From Streptomyces gelaticus (GTDB lineage Bacteria; Actinomycetota; Actinomycetes; Streptomycetales; Streptomycetaceae), in the NCBI RefSeq assembly GCF_014649535.1, contig NZ_BMTF01000034.1, forward strand, positions 1 through 61,786: a DNA stretch of 61,786 nucleotides. Direction: 5' to 3'. Below the pieces are notes generated by a model. It was not told the DNA's origin. It saw only the letters and a list, made by a program, of their open reading frames with translations, and did no database searches. A program made the position numbers and the translations under genes. This document shows, piece after piece, positions 8,328-17,170 of this stretch. The first letter of the stretch is position 1; each line of letters begins with the position of its first letter.

Positions 8328-8621
8328 ATGTCAGCAGCCGCTGCGGCAGCCGCACGGGTCGGCGACCCCACCGGACATCCCGGCACGGTCGGACCCCCCG
8401 GCGTCCCGACCGTGCTGATCGGCGGACTGCCCGCCGCCACGGTCGGCACCCCGCACCTGTGCGCGATGCCGCCGCCTGCGGTGCACGCCCCGTCCGCGAT
8501 AACGCCGCCCGGCAGCACCACGGTCCTGATCGGCGGGCGGCCCGCCGCACGCGTCGGGGACCGGGCCGCCTGCGGCGCACCCATCGTGTCCGGGTGCCCG
8601 ACGGTACTGATCGGAGGCTGA
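8328..8621 (+). CDS. PAAR-repeat spike tip protein
   Basis: This 97-residue protein has PAAR-type repeats: VGTPHLCAMP, then TTVLIGGRPAARVGDRAACG, and a terminal PTVLIGG. The PTVLIGG unit occurs three times. PAAR proteins form a sharpened metal-stabilised cone on the VgrG tip; the His, Cys and repeated Gly positions fit. The ATG at 8328 follows GAGAGGAACG. The stop lies 6 bases before the gp25-like gene. No effector extension is fused, so any cargo must be carried another way. Confidence 0.94.
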   Translation: MSAAAAAAARVGDPTGHPGTVGPPGVPTVLIGGLPAATVGTPHLCAMPPPAVHAPSAITPPGSTTVLIGGRPAARVGDRAACGAPIVSGCPTVLIGG

Positions 8622-8627
8622 GCGTCC

Positions 8628-9041
8628 ATGGGGCAGGAGTTCATCGGCGCGGGCTGGGCCTTCCCGCCGCGCACCGACGCCACCGGTTCCATTGCCCTGG
8701 TGCGCGGGGAACACGAGCTGGAGGAGTCGATCCGGCTGATCCTGGCGACGTCACCGGGCGAGCGGCCGATGCGGCCGGAGTTCGGCTGCGCCGTCAACGA
8801 CTACGTGTTCGCCCCGGCGGACGCGGGCACGGCCGGGCAGCTCGCGTACGAGGTGCGCCTCGCGCTGGACCGGTGGGAGCCCCGGATCGAGGTCACCGAG
8901 GTCGTCGTCCGGTTCGACGAGGTGGACAACGGCGTCCTGTACATCGACATCGGCTACACCGTCCGGGGCGCCAACGACCCCCGAAACCTGGTCTTCCCGT
9001 TCTATGTGATCCCGCAGCACGAGGAGGTGGACGGCGCGTGA
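8628..9041 (+). CDS. gp25-like baseplate wedge protein
   Basis: The 137-residue product matches the gp25 (lysozyme-like, GPW_gp25) family. It has GWAFPPRTDATGSIALVRGE, then EESIRLILATSPGERPMRPE and FGCAVNDYVFAP, which contain the family's typical ILxTxPGERxMRPxFG stretch. In contractile machines gp25 ties the sheath to the baseplate wedge and helps start sheath assembly. Its stop at 9039-9041 overlaps the next GTG start. Confidence 0.95.
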   Translation: MGQEFIGAGWAFPPRTDATGSIALVRGEHELEESIRLILATSPGERPMRPEFGCAVNDYVFAPADAGTAGQLAYEVRLALDRWEPRIEVTEVVVRFDEVDNGVLYIDIGYTVRGANDPRNLVFPFYVIPQHEEVDGA

Positions 9042-10996
9042 CGCTGCCCAGCCCGTATCTGGACGACCGCCGCTTCCAGGGCCTGGTCGACGAGGCGAAA
9101 CGGCTCGTCCAGCAGCGCTGCCCCGAGTGGACCGACCACAATGTGTCGGATCCGGGCGTGACCCTCATCGAGGCCTTCGCGACCATGGTCGACCAGCTTG
9201 TCTACCGGGTGAACCGGGTCCCGGAGAAGAGCTATCTGACCTTCCTCGACCTGATCGGGGTCCGGCTCCACCCGCCCACGGCCGCCCACGCCGATGTGAC
9301 GTTCCGGCTCTCCGCGCCGCAGCCCGAACCGGTGCGGGTGCGGGCCGGCACGGAGGTGGCGACCGTACGCACGGAGACCGAGGAGGCGGTGGTCTTCACC
9401 ACCGAACGCGAACTGTCCATCGTTCCCTGCGAGTTCGCCCACCTCGCCGCCTGGCCGACCTCCGGCGACGCCCTGGACCGTACCGAGGAACTCACGCTCG
9501 GCCGGTCCGTCCCCTGCTTCGGCGCCACGCCCGCGCCCGGCGACGCCCTCTACGTGGGCCTGTCCGCGGCCGTCCCCTCGGGAGTCGTCGTGCTCCGGCT
9601 GGACTGCGCGGTCGAGGGCGTCGGCGTGGACCCGCTGCGGCCGCCGCTGGTCTGGGAGGCGTGGGACGGCAACGCCTGGACGGCCTGCGAGATCGAGAAG
9701 GACGACACCGGCGGCTTCAACCGGTCCGGAGAGCTGATCCTGCACCTCCCCGAGGGCCACACGCCCGCCGTCGTCGTACGCCGGACCGGTGGCTGGCTGC
9801 GCTGCCGCCTGGTGGAGGCCGCCCCGGGGCAGCCCACCTACATGGCGCCCCCGGTGGTCCGCCGGATCACCGCGTTCACGATCGGCGCGACCGTCGGCGC
9901 CGTGCACGCCGAGACGGTGACCGACGAGGTGCTCGGCCCGGCCGAGGGCGTACCCGGCCAGATCTTCACGGTGAGCCGGCCGCCGGTCGTCCCCGGCGAC
10001 TTCGTCGTCGAGGTCGCGGACCCGGCGGGCGGCCCGCAGGGCACGGAGTGGACCCGGGTCGACGACTTCGCGCACTCCGGTCCCGAGGACCGGCACATCA
10101 CGCTCGACCCCAACTCGGGGCGGGTCGAATTCGGTCCGGCGGTACGGGAGCGGGACGGCTCCATCCGCTACTACGGGAAGGTGCCGCCGAAGGGCGCGAC
10201 CGTACGCGTGCGCTCGTACCGCACCGGCGGGGGGCTGCGCGGCAATGTCGCCCGCTCCACGCTCCGGGTGCTGCGCAGCGCCATCCCGTACGTGGCCCGG
10301 GTGGAGAACCGCCGCCCCGCGCTCGGCGGGGTCGACGGCGAGACGGTGGAGAGCGCGCGGGTGCGGGGCCCGATGACGCTGCGGACCCTGCACCGGGCCG
10401 TCGTGCCGCACGACTACGAACTGCTCGCCCGGGAGGTCGCGCCCGACGCGGCCCGGGTGCAGTGCATCCCGGCCGGCGGGGACTCGGACGTCGAGGCGGG
10501 CGGGGTGCGGCTGCTCGTCGTACCGGCCGGGCGCAGCGACGAGCAGGGCCGGATCCAGTTCGACGAGCTGATCCCGCCGCAGCACACCCTCGCTCTGATC
10601 GCGGGCCATCTGGACGAACGACGGCCCATCGGGGCCCGGTTGGTGGTGGAGCGGCCCTTCTACCAGGGGGTCACGGTGGTCGCCACGGTCCAGGCCCGCC
10701 GGGGCGTCGTGCTGGAGCGGGTGCGCGAGGAGGCGCTGACCGCCCTCTACAGCTACTTCAACCCGCTGAGCGGCGGACCGGGCGGCGACGGCTGGCCGTT
10801 CGGCCGGCCGATCCAGTCTGGCGAGGCGTTCGCCGTACTGCAGCAGGTGCCGGGCGTGGACCTGGTGGAGGACGTACGCCTGTTCCCCGCCGACCCCGTG
10901 AACGGGCAGCGCGGCGAACCCACCACCAAGATCGCGCTGGACCGGCACGCCCTGGTCTTCAGCTACGAGCACCAGCTCCGGGTACGGGAGGCCTGA
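9038..10996 (+). CDS. Baseplate J-like wedge protein
   Basis: This 652-residue protein belongs to the baseplate J/gp47 (gp6-like) family, which builds the wedge ring around the hub. It begins TLPSPYLDDRRFQGLVDEAK and has the family's early segment DHNVSDPGVTLIEAFATMVD. The C-terminal part contains PHDYELLAREVAPD and a FNPLSGGPGGDGWPFGRPI segment, both typical. I use GTG 9038, which overlaps the gp25 stop as GTGA. Other starts would lie inside gp25. Length is within the usual range for Streptomyces CIS versions. Confidence 0.94.
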   Translation: MTLPSPYLDDRRFQGLVDEAKRLVQQRCPEWTDHNVSDPGVTLIEAFATMVDQLVYRVNRVPEKSYLTFLDLIGVRLHPPTAAHADVTFRLSAPQPEPVRVRAGTEVATVRTETEEAVVFTTERELSIVPCEFAHLAAWPTSGDALDRTEELTLGRSVPCFGATPAPGDALYVGLSAAVPSGVVVLRLDCAVEGVGVDPLRPPLVWEAWDGNAWTACEIEKDDTGGFNRSGELILHLPEGHTPAVVVRRTGGWLRCRLVEAAPGQPTYMAPPVVRRITAFTIGATVGAVHAETVTDEVLGPAEGVPGQIFTVSRPPVVPGDFVVEVADPAGGPQGTEWTRVDDFAHSGPEDRHITLDPNSGRVEFGPAVRERDGSIRYYGKVPPKGATVRVRSYRTGGGLRGNVARSTLRVLRSAIPYVARVENRRPALGGVDGETVESARVRGPMTLRTLHRAVVPHDYELLAREVAPDAARVQCIPAGGDSDVEAGGVRLLVVPAGRSDEQGRIQFDELIPPQHTLALIAGHLDERRPIGARLVVERPFYQGVTVVATVQARRGVVLERVREEALTALYSYFNPLSGGPGGDGWPFGRPIQSGEAFAVLQQVPGVDLVEDVRLFPADPVNGQRGEPTTKIALDRHALVFSYEHQLRVREA

Positions 10997-11001
10997 CCGC
11001 C

Positions 11002-11535
11002 ATGCGCACAGCCGTGACCGGCCTGCCGACCCCGCACCCGCTGATCGAACAGCTCCCGGCGGTCTACCTGGAGCAGGACTTCCTGCGCCGGTTCCTCGCG
11101 GCGCTCGACGACGTCCTCGCCCCGGTCCTGCTCTCCATCGACAACCTGCCCGCCCACCTCGACCCCCGCAGCGCGCCCGAGGACTTCCTGGCCTGGCTGG
11201 CCCAGTGGGTGGCTGTCGACACCCGCCCGGACCGCCCGGTCGAGCAGCGGCGCGCGACGGTGCGCGGCGCGGTCGAGCGGCACAGCCGGCGAGGCACCCG
11301 GCGCGGTCTCGCCCAGGCGGTGTTCCTGGAGACGGGGATCGAGCCGGAGATCGTGGAGAGCGGCGGTACGGCATGGTCGACGACGCCGCACACCCAGTTC
11401 CCGGGCGGCCCGCGGCCGTGGGTCACGGTCCGGGTCCGGCCCGCGCAGCCGTACCAGGTCGACCGGGTCCGGCTGGAGGAGCTGATCCGTACGGAGATCC
11501 CGGCACATGTGGGCTTCGACCTGGAGGTCTCGTGA
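11002..11535 (+). CDS. Phage tail protein I-like baseplate protein
   Basis: This 177-residue protein has the tail protein I (gpI/gp53-like wedge) pattern: LIEQLPAVYLEQDFLRRFLA, then a PRSAPEDFLAWLAQWV segment and a C-terminal domain with ARPAQPYQV-like WVTVRVRPAQPYQVDRV. Together with gp25 and baseplate J it forms the wedge. The ATG is at 11002, five bases after the baseplate J stop. Its stop overlaps the next GTG at 11532. Confidence 0.92.
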   Translation: MRTAVTGLPTPHPLIEQLPAVYLEQDFLRRFLAALDDVLAPVLLSIDNLPAHLDPRSAPEDFLAWLAQWVAVDTRPDRPVEQRRATVRGAVERHSRRGTRRGLAQAVFLETGIEPEIVESGGTAWSTTPHTQFPGGPRPWVTVRVRPAQPYQVDRVRLEELIRTEIPAHVGFDLEVS

Positions 11536-12671
11536 TCTGCGAGACATGCGGCCAGAACAACGCGCCGGGGACGCAGTTCTGTACGTCGTGCCAGGCGTTC
11601 CTGGAGTGGGAGGCGCCGCAGAACGGCAGCCCGGCACCTCCGGCCACCCCCGCACCTCCCGCCCCGGCCCCCGCGCCCCCTGCACCTGCCCCCGCGCCGC
11701 AGCCGACTCCCCGGCCGCATCCCACCCCTCAGCCGCAGCCGACCGTGCAACCCCAGCCCCAGCCCCGGCCGACCGTGCAACCCCAGCCCCAGCCGACCCT
11801 TCCCGTGCCCGCTCCCGCCGCCCCGCGCCGCCCCGGCGACGATCCGGCCGAGCCGGTACCGGGGCCCGAGGCGCTGCCCGACGTGGCGCCCGGCCCGGCG
11901 AACGCACCCCCGGGCCCGCCCCCCGTGCTGCCCGTCCGCTGCCCCAACTGCCGTACGGAGAACGCCCCGGACCGCACCCTGTGCATCCGCTGCGCGCTGC
12001 TCCTGGACCCGGGCCCGCCGCCCGAAGCCCGGCCTCCCTGGTGGCGCCGGATCTTCCGGCGGCGACCGCGTCAGGCGCCCACCGCGGGCACCCGGCCGAA
12101 GCGCCGGCTGTGGCGCCGCCCCGGTCTGGCGCTGCCGGTCGTGCTGATCGTGCTGGCGTGCGGGATCTGGTTCGCCCTGCCTCACCTGTCCGGCTGGTTC
12201 GGCTTCGCCAAGGACGAGACGGGGACGCCGGAGGCGGTGCCGCCCACCCGGTTCCGGGCCTCCAGCAGGGCTCCGGGACACCCGGCGGGCGCGGCGTTCG
12301 ACGGCTTCAACAACCGCTACTGGGCGCCCTCGGCCGCCGGGTCCGACACCGGGGTGGGCCAGTACCTGGAGTGCGACTTCGAGCAGCCCGTACGGGTGCT
12401 GAAGCTGGTCGTCTTCTCGGGTACGTCGGCCAAGATGGACGAGTTCCTCACCCAGGCCCGCCCGGCCAGGATCACCGTCCTGCTCACCTCCGCCGACGGA
12501 ACCAGCGTCAGCAAGAAGCTGAGGGTCAAGGACCAGCCCGGCCAGCAGACCTTCGACCTGCGCGGATCGGAGATCGTCCGGGCCCGGCTCACGACCGACA
12601 CCACCTACGGAGCGGGCCCCGGCCGCAGACTCGCCGTCGCCGAGATCGAGTTCTTCGGCCGGAGGTCCTGA
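11532..12671 (+). CDS. Zinc-ribbon/TM/discoidin-like protein, candidate CIS membrane adaptor (CisA-like)
   Basis: This 379-residue protein starts at GTG 11532. It has an N-terminal zinc ribbon (Cys 3, 6, 17, 20), a Pro/Ala/Gln linker, a second zinc ribbon at about 137-154 (CPNC and CIRC), a strongly basic stretch (RRIFRRRPRQ and KRRLWRR) and one membrane segment at about 197-218. Residues about 235-379 resemble an F5/8 type C (discoidin, galactose-binding-like) beta-sandwich, with AAFDGFNNRYWAPS as its entry motif. The basic residues before the helix predict an N-in, C-out topology. It is the last gene of the cluster. From my memory of the Streptomyces literature, a membrane protein called CisA at this position links the cytoplasmic machine to the membrane. 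The role here is inferred from that. Confidence 0.8.
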   Translation: MICETCGQNNAPGTQFCTSCQAFLEWEAPQNGSPAPPATPAPPAPAPAPPAPAPAPQPTPRPHPTPQPQPTVQPQPQPRPTVQPQPQPTLPVPAPAAPRRPGDDPAEPVPGPEALPDVAPGPANAPPGPPPVLPVRCPNCRTENAPDRTLCIRCALLLDPGPPPEARPPWWRRIFRRRPRQAPTAGTRPKRRLWRRPGLALPVVLIVLACGIWFALPHLSGWFGFAKDETGTPEAVPPTRFRASSRAPGHPAGAAFDGFNNRYWAPSAAGSDTGVGQYLECDFEQPVRVLKLVVFSGTSAKMDEFLTQARPARITVLLTSADGTSVSKKLRVKDQPGQQTFDLRGSEIVRARLTTDTTYGAGPGRRLAVAEIEFFGRRS

Positions 12672-12677
12672 GAAGGC

Positions 12678-14036
12678 TCACCGCGTACGCAGCACCACCA
12701 GGTTGTACGCCTGCGCGAGGCCGCTCTCCTCGACCACCCCGCGCACGCTCTGCGCCTCGCGCACCAGCGCGAACCGCAACTGCCCGTCGGCGCCGGTGCG
12801 GTAGCCGTACACCGCGGGCCGGGGCAGCGAGTTGTACGAGAAGTGCGAGGAGAAGTAGTACGCCCCGGTGTCGTACAGCGCCACCACGTCGCCGGGTTCG
12901 ACGGCCGGGAGCTCGCGCGCGCTCGCGGTGAGGTCCCCGGCGAAGCAGCAGGGCCCCGCGATGTCGACGACCTCGGCCGGGCCCTGCTTGGGGCGGCCCG
13001 CAGCGTCGAAGACCCCGACGCGCAGCGGCCAGGAGCCGGGCATGAAGACGGTACGGGTGGCGACCTGGGCCCCCGCGTGCGTGACCGCGATCCGCCGCCC
13101 GCCGGCGGACTTGGTGTACTCGACGACCGTGCCGATCGTCCCGCTCTTGGCGAGCAGGGAGCGGCCGAACTCGGTGACGAGGGTGTACCGGCCGTCGAAG
13201 AGACCCGGCGCGGCCGCGCGGAGTTCGGCCACGTAGTCGGCGTACGTGGGCCGGTCGTCCTCGTCGGCGAAGTTGACGGGCAGGCCGCCGCCGATGTCGA
13301 TGCCGGTGATCCGGGCGCGGCCCAGCCGGGTGTTGATCCGCTCGGCCAGCTCGTACGCCGCGCGGATGCCCTCGGCGATGAGCGGCAGCGGGCAGCCCTG
13401 GGAACCGACGTGCGCGTGCAGCCGGTTGAGCCAGGGCCGGTGCTCGAAGGCCTCGATCACCGCGTCGACGGCCCCCGGGTCGCGCAGCGCGACGCCGAAC
13501 TTCGAGGTCGCGGTCGCGGTGCTCATCGCGCCGATGGCGCCCGCCCCCACCTGCGGGTTCACCCGGAGCCCGATGGGTCCGGAGGCTTCCCGGCCGGCCA
13601 GCAGGCGGTCCACCCGGGCCAGCTCCTGGAAGTTGTCCAGGTTGATCGCGATGCCGTGGGCGAGCGCGAACTCCAGCTCCTGGACCGTCTTCGCGGGGCT
13701 GTCGAAGACCAGCCGGTCGTACGGGAACCCGGCCGCCAGCGCCTGCTCCAGTTCCCCGGGCGAGGCGACCTCGCACCCCATCCCCGCGTCCGCCAGCAGC
13801 CGCAGCACCGGCACCAGGCCGCACGCCTTGGCGGCGAACGTGTGCAGCACCGGGGCGGGCCCCTCGAACGCCTCGTCCAGCGCGTCCACCGCGGCGAGCA
13901 CACCGTCCACGTCGAGCAGTCCGACCACGGGCGACTGCGGACCCAGCAGCCCGTCCTCGACGGCGCGCGCCAGCGCCGCCGTGCGGCGGTCACCGCGCTG
14001 CCAAGCCGCCGAACCTGAAGTCATGCCAACCACCAC
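12678..14036 (-). CDS. Type III PLP-dependent decarboxylase-like enzyme
   Basis: The product is 452 residues and belongs to the Orn/DAP/Arg decarboxylase 2 family (alanine-racemase-like barrel plus beta-sandwich). The PLP lysine is K70 in HTFAAKACG. The phosphate-binding GIDIGGGLP is present, as are the histidine segment LHAHVGSQGC and a C-terminal YDTGAYYFSSHFSYNS. The active-site segment GPCCFAGD is aligned with GPxCESGD of diaminopimelate decarboxylases but lacks the glutamate, so the substrate is probably another amino acid. I choose GTG 14036 because GGAGG lies 6 bases upstream; ATG 14024 is possible. It converges on the CIS operon with only 6 bases between stops. Confidence 0.85.
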   Translation of the reverse strand: MVVGMTSGSAAWQRGDRRTAALARAVEDGLLGPQSPVVGLLDVDGVLAAVDALDEAFEGPAPVLHTFAAKACGLVPVLRLLADAGMGCEVASPGELEQALAAGFPYDRLVFDSPAKTVQELEFALAHGIAINLDNFQELARVDRLLAGREASGPIGLRVNPQVGAGAIGAMSTATATSKFGVALRDPGAVDAVIEAFEHRPWLNRLHAHVGSQGCPLPLIAEGIRAAYELAERINTRLGRARITGIDIGGGLPVNFADEDDRPTYADYVAELRAAAPGLFDGRYTLVTEFGRSLLAKSGTIGTVVEYTKSAGGRRIAVTHAGAQVATRTVFMPGSWPLRVGVFDAAGRPKQGPAEVVDIAGPCCFAGDLTASARELPAVEPGDVVALYDTGAYYFSSHFSYNSLPRPAVYGYRTGADGQLRFALVREAQSVRGVVEESGLAQAYNLVVLRTR

Positions 14037-14175
14037 AACACCCCTCCGTCTGGTACGCCGTCACCCAGTGCCGCGACCGGCACCAGGGACAGCTTCGGCG
14101 CGCGGGGGACGGCGCGTCTTCGACCGACACGACGACGCCCGCCCGATTCCTTTGCCGTACCGGACAGCCGAACGA

Positions 14176-15885
14176 TCAACGGCCGGCGGCCCCGGGCGGC
14201 CGCCGGGCCGCGAGCCGCAGTCCGACCTCGGCGAGCAGCCGCACGGCCGGGTCGGCCGGATCGACGCCGAACAGCTCCCGGGCCCGGCGCAGCCGGTACC
14301 GCAGGGTGTTGGGGTGCACATTGAGGCGTCGCGCGGCCGTGCCCGTGTCGCAGGAGGCGTCGAGGTAGGCGGCGACCGAATCGCCGTACGCCGAACCGTG
14401 CGCCCGGTCGTGCTCCAGCATCGCGTGCACCGGCCCCGACAGCGAATCCCACAACGGCTCGACCCGGTCGAGCAGCCGGAGCACCGTCGTCTCGGGCACC
14501 ACCTCGTCGTGCGCCGCGACCGCCGACACCACCTCCCCGGCGGGCCGCCCGGCGGCCCGCTCCCGCAGCACCCGCACCACCAGCTCCGCGGCCTCCCGCG
14601 ACGCGGGCAGCCCCAGCAGTCCGGCCGCCACCGGACCGGCGCCCGCGAGGACCACGCTGCGCGGGACCGAGCGCGCCGTCGCCAGCAGGGTCCTGGCCGG
14701 ACCGGTCTCCCCGTCCCCGGCCGGGACCAGGACGTACAGCCGCCGCCCGGACCGTGCGGTCACACACCCCGGCCGGTACGCGGCGGCCTGCAGCGCGAGC
14801 ACATCCAGCACCCGCTGCCCGGCGGCGTCGGGCACCCCGCCCGCACCGGGTTCCCGCCCCTCGTACGCCGTGCCGACCCCGGGTTCCCGCCCGTCGTACG
14901 CCTCCGCGACCACCACCGCGTACGGCCGGTCCGTCGTGATCCCGGCCTCGGGCGCGGCCCGGACGTCCCCGTTCAGCAGCGCGTGCACCGCCCCTTCCCG
15001 GGCGCGGGCCGCGGCCCGGCCCCAGGTCTGGTGGTGGGACAGATGGGGTACCGCGGCCCGCGCCGCCGTACGCAGCGCGGCTGCCGCGTCCTCGGCGAGC
15101 GGGCGCCCGTCGGCGGCGGCCCAGATGGAGCCGAGCACCTCGGACCCGTGACGCACGGCGATGGCCAGCCGCTCGGCGTACCGGGCGTCGGCGGGCAGCC
15201 GCACCACCCCGTCGGTGCTCCACAGGGCCTGGAAGAAGCCGCTTTCGCGCAGCTCGACGACGCGCCAGCGGGGGACCTCCTGCCCCAGGATCGTCAGCCG
15301 GCGCATCGGATCGGGTTCGTGGTCCAGGCGCGAGTAGGCCAGCACCCGCGACTGCGGGTCCTCGATGGTGATGGCTCCGCCGACCAGGTCCGCCACCGTA
15401 TTGGCCAGCCCGGACAGATCGCCGAGCCGCAGCCCCGCCACCCCGGCCGCTCCGTCCGCGCCGGCCGGGGCGCTGTGCGCCAGAGCGGTCCGCAAGCCGC
15501 CGAGCACCTCCGTCCAGCCATGACCCGGTCGCCGGGTCAGCAGCGCCGTACGGCCCCGGCCCGCCGCCTCCACCAGCGCCGCCCGCGGCCCTCGGCCACC
15601 CCGCCGCATCACCACGGCGGCGGCCCCGGACCGGTCGGCGCCGCGCAGCACATCGACCGCCTCGGGCGAGGCGACCTCCACACCGACCGCGAGCAGGATC
15701 AGCCCGCTCGCGGCCCGGGTGCCGTCGTCCCGCTCCTCGCCGGGGTCGTGCAGCGCCACATCGGACACCGGGACCGCGGTACCGCGCGGGGCCACGACGA
15801 CATCGAGCATCCCGGGGGTGACCAGGCCGAGGATCTGCTCCAGCGAGGGGCCGGCCTCGCGCCGGTCCGGTTCGTGCGTCGGCAT
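14176..15885 (-). CDS. PucR-family transcriptional regulator
   Basis: The product is 569 residues and fits the PucR/CdaR-like architecture. It has an N-terminal PucR domain (SLEQILGLVTPGMLDVVVAP), a long central GGDEF-like/GAF-like region, and a C-terminal helix-turn-helix with the hallmark TAARRLNVHPNTLRYRLRRA. Such proteins control nitrogen, purine or amino-acid catabolism genes. It starts 28 bp after the P450 stop and ends 139 bp before the decarboxylase, all on one strand. It may therefore regulate the flanking P450 or decarboxylase genes; that is inference from context. Confidence 0.92.
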   Translation of the reverse strand: MPTHEPDRREAGPSLEQILGLVTPGMLDVVVAPRGTAVPVSDVALHDPGEERDDGTRAASGLILLAVGVEVASPEAVDVLRGADRSGAAAVVMRRGGRGPRAALVEAAGRGRTALLTRRPGHGWTEVLGGLRTALAHSAPAGADGAAGVAGLRLGDLSGLANTVADLVGGAITIEDPQSRVLAYSRLDHEPDPMRRLTILGQEVPRWRVVELRESGFFQALWSTDGVVRLPADARYAERLAIAVRHGSEVLGSIWAAADGRPLAEDAAAALRTAARAAVPHLSHHQTWGRAAARAREGAVHALLNGDVRAAPEAGITTDRPYAVVVAEAYDGREPGVGTAYEGREPGAGGVPDAAGQRVLDVLALQAAAYRPGCVTARSGRRLYVLVPAGDGETGPARTLLATARSVPRSVVLAGAGPVAAGLLGLPASREAAELVVRVLRERAAGRPAGEVVSAVAAHDEVVPETTVLRLLDRVEPLWDSLSGPVHAMLEHDRAHGSAYGDSVAAYLDASCDTGTAARRLNVHPNTLRYRLRRARELFGVDPADPAVRLLAEVGLRLAARRPPGAAGR

Positions 15886-15913
15886 CCGCCCATCATGGTC
15901 CGGACGACCGGCT

Positions 15914-17149
15914 TCAGGAACGGAGTCCGTCGAAGGCGACGTTCAGATGGCGGGGGCCGCGCAGTACGGCGTTCTGCCGGTACGGGGGCGGGTCCTCCAC
16001 CAGGCGGGGGCCGTCGAGTCTGCGGGTCAGTTCGGTCAGGGCGAGCTGTGCCTCCAGCCGGGCCAGGGGTGCGCCGAAGCAGTTGTGGATGCCGCTGCCG
16101 AAGCCGAGGTGCTGGATGTCCTTCCGGTCGGGGTCGAAGCGGTCGGGGTCCGGGAACCGCTGCGGGTCCCGGTTGCCGGAGGCCAGGACGAGCCAGACGG
16201 AGGCGCCCTCGGGGATGGTGGTGCCGGCGATGTCGATGTCCGCGAGGGTGGTGCGCTGCGGGAGCAACTGCACGGGGGGCTCGAAGCGCAGGAGTTCCTC
16301 GACGAGCGGGACGGCCAGCCGGGCGTCCTCGCGCAGCCGGCCGAGGACCTCGGGGTTGCGCAGCAGGGTGAGCATCCCGTTGGTGATGAGGTTGACCGTG
16401 GTCTCGTGACCGGCGATCAGGAGCAGGGAGGCGGTGCTGAGCAGTTCCGCCCGGGTCATCTGCCCGTCGGGGCCGTGCTGGGTGACCAGCTCGGAGAGCA
16501 TGTCGTCGCCGGGCGCCCCGCTGCGTTCGTCGATGAGCCCGGACAGGTACATCCCCAGTTCGGTGCGGGCCTGCTGGGTGACGCGGTGCTGTTCGCCGGC
16601 GTCCTGGCCGGGGGCCGGGTCGAGGCCGGCGGCGATGGTGTCGGCCCAGGTGTGGAAGCGTGCCTCGTCCTCGCGCGGAACGCCCAGCAGTCGGCAGATC
16701 ACGGTGACGGGGAAGGGGTACGAGAAGTCGTCGACGATGTCGACCTGCTTCCGGTCCCCGAAGCCGTCGATGAGGTCGGTGACGATGCGGGCCAGTTCGC
16801 CGCGCATGTTGTGGATGCGCCGGGGTGTTTCCGGCGGCCCGAACGGGCGCATCGTCATCCGGCGCAACCGGTCGTGCTCGGGAGGGTCCAGCCGCAGGAA
16901 GGAGGGCGGCAGCGGCGAGGCCTCCTCCTCCTGGAGCAGGGTGCCTGCGGCACCGGGGGAGAGGTTGCGGGCGTCCGAGCTGATCCGCGGATCGTGCAGC
17001 AGGCTCTTGATCTCCCAGTACGTGCTGACGACGAACAGCTCGTCCCCCTCCTGACGCACCGGTGTCTTACGGAGCTCGGCGTACAGCGGGTACGGGTCGG
17101 CACGGTTGTCGTAGTCGATGATCTGCCGCAGGAGCGTCTCTTGCGTCAT
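15914..17149 (-). CDS. Cytochrome P450
   Basis: This is a 411-residue bacterial class I cytochrome P450. The I-helix oxygen-binding motif AGHETT is at 246-251, the K-helix ExxR motif (EELLR) at 284-288, and the heme loop FGSGIHNCFGAPLAR puts the iron-ligand cysteine at 357. The length is typical. The sequence around the N-terminus resembles CYP105/CYP107-like enzymes, but I cannot assign a family or substrate. Electrons should come from the ferredoxin and reductase encoded just upstream in the same direction (18791 to 17171). The ATG at 17149 follows the reductase stop by 21 bases. Confidence 0.96.
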   Translation of the reverse strand: MTQETLLRQIIDYDNRADPYPLYAELRKTPVRQEGDELFVVSTYWEIKSLLHDPRISSDARNLSPGAAGTLLQEEEASPLPPSFLRLDPPEHDRLRRMTMRPFGPPETPRRIHNMRGELARIVTDLIDGFGDRKQVDIVDDFSYPFPVTVICRLLGVPREDEARFHTWADTIAAGLDPAPGQDAGEQHRVTQQARTELGMYLSGLIDERSGAPGDDMLSELVTQHGPDGQMTRAELLSTASLLLIAGHETTVNLITNGMLTLLRNPEVLGRLREDARLAVPLVEELLRFEPPVQLLPQRTTLADIDIAGTTIPEGASVWLVLASGNRDPQRFPDPDRFDPDRKDIQHLGFGSGIHNCFGAPLARLEAQLALTELTRRLDGPRLVEDPPPYRQNAVLRGPRHLNVAFDGLRS

Positions 17150-17170
17150 GGTGGCGAGGTCCTTGCTGGG

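Noticed and set aside
518..12671. Integrated prophage
   Set aside because: No integrase, capsid, portal, terminase or attachment-site repeat is present. The genes are only tail-like and follow the order of a contractile injection system.
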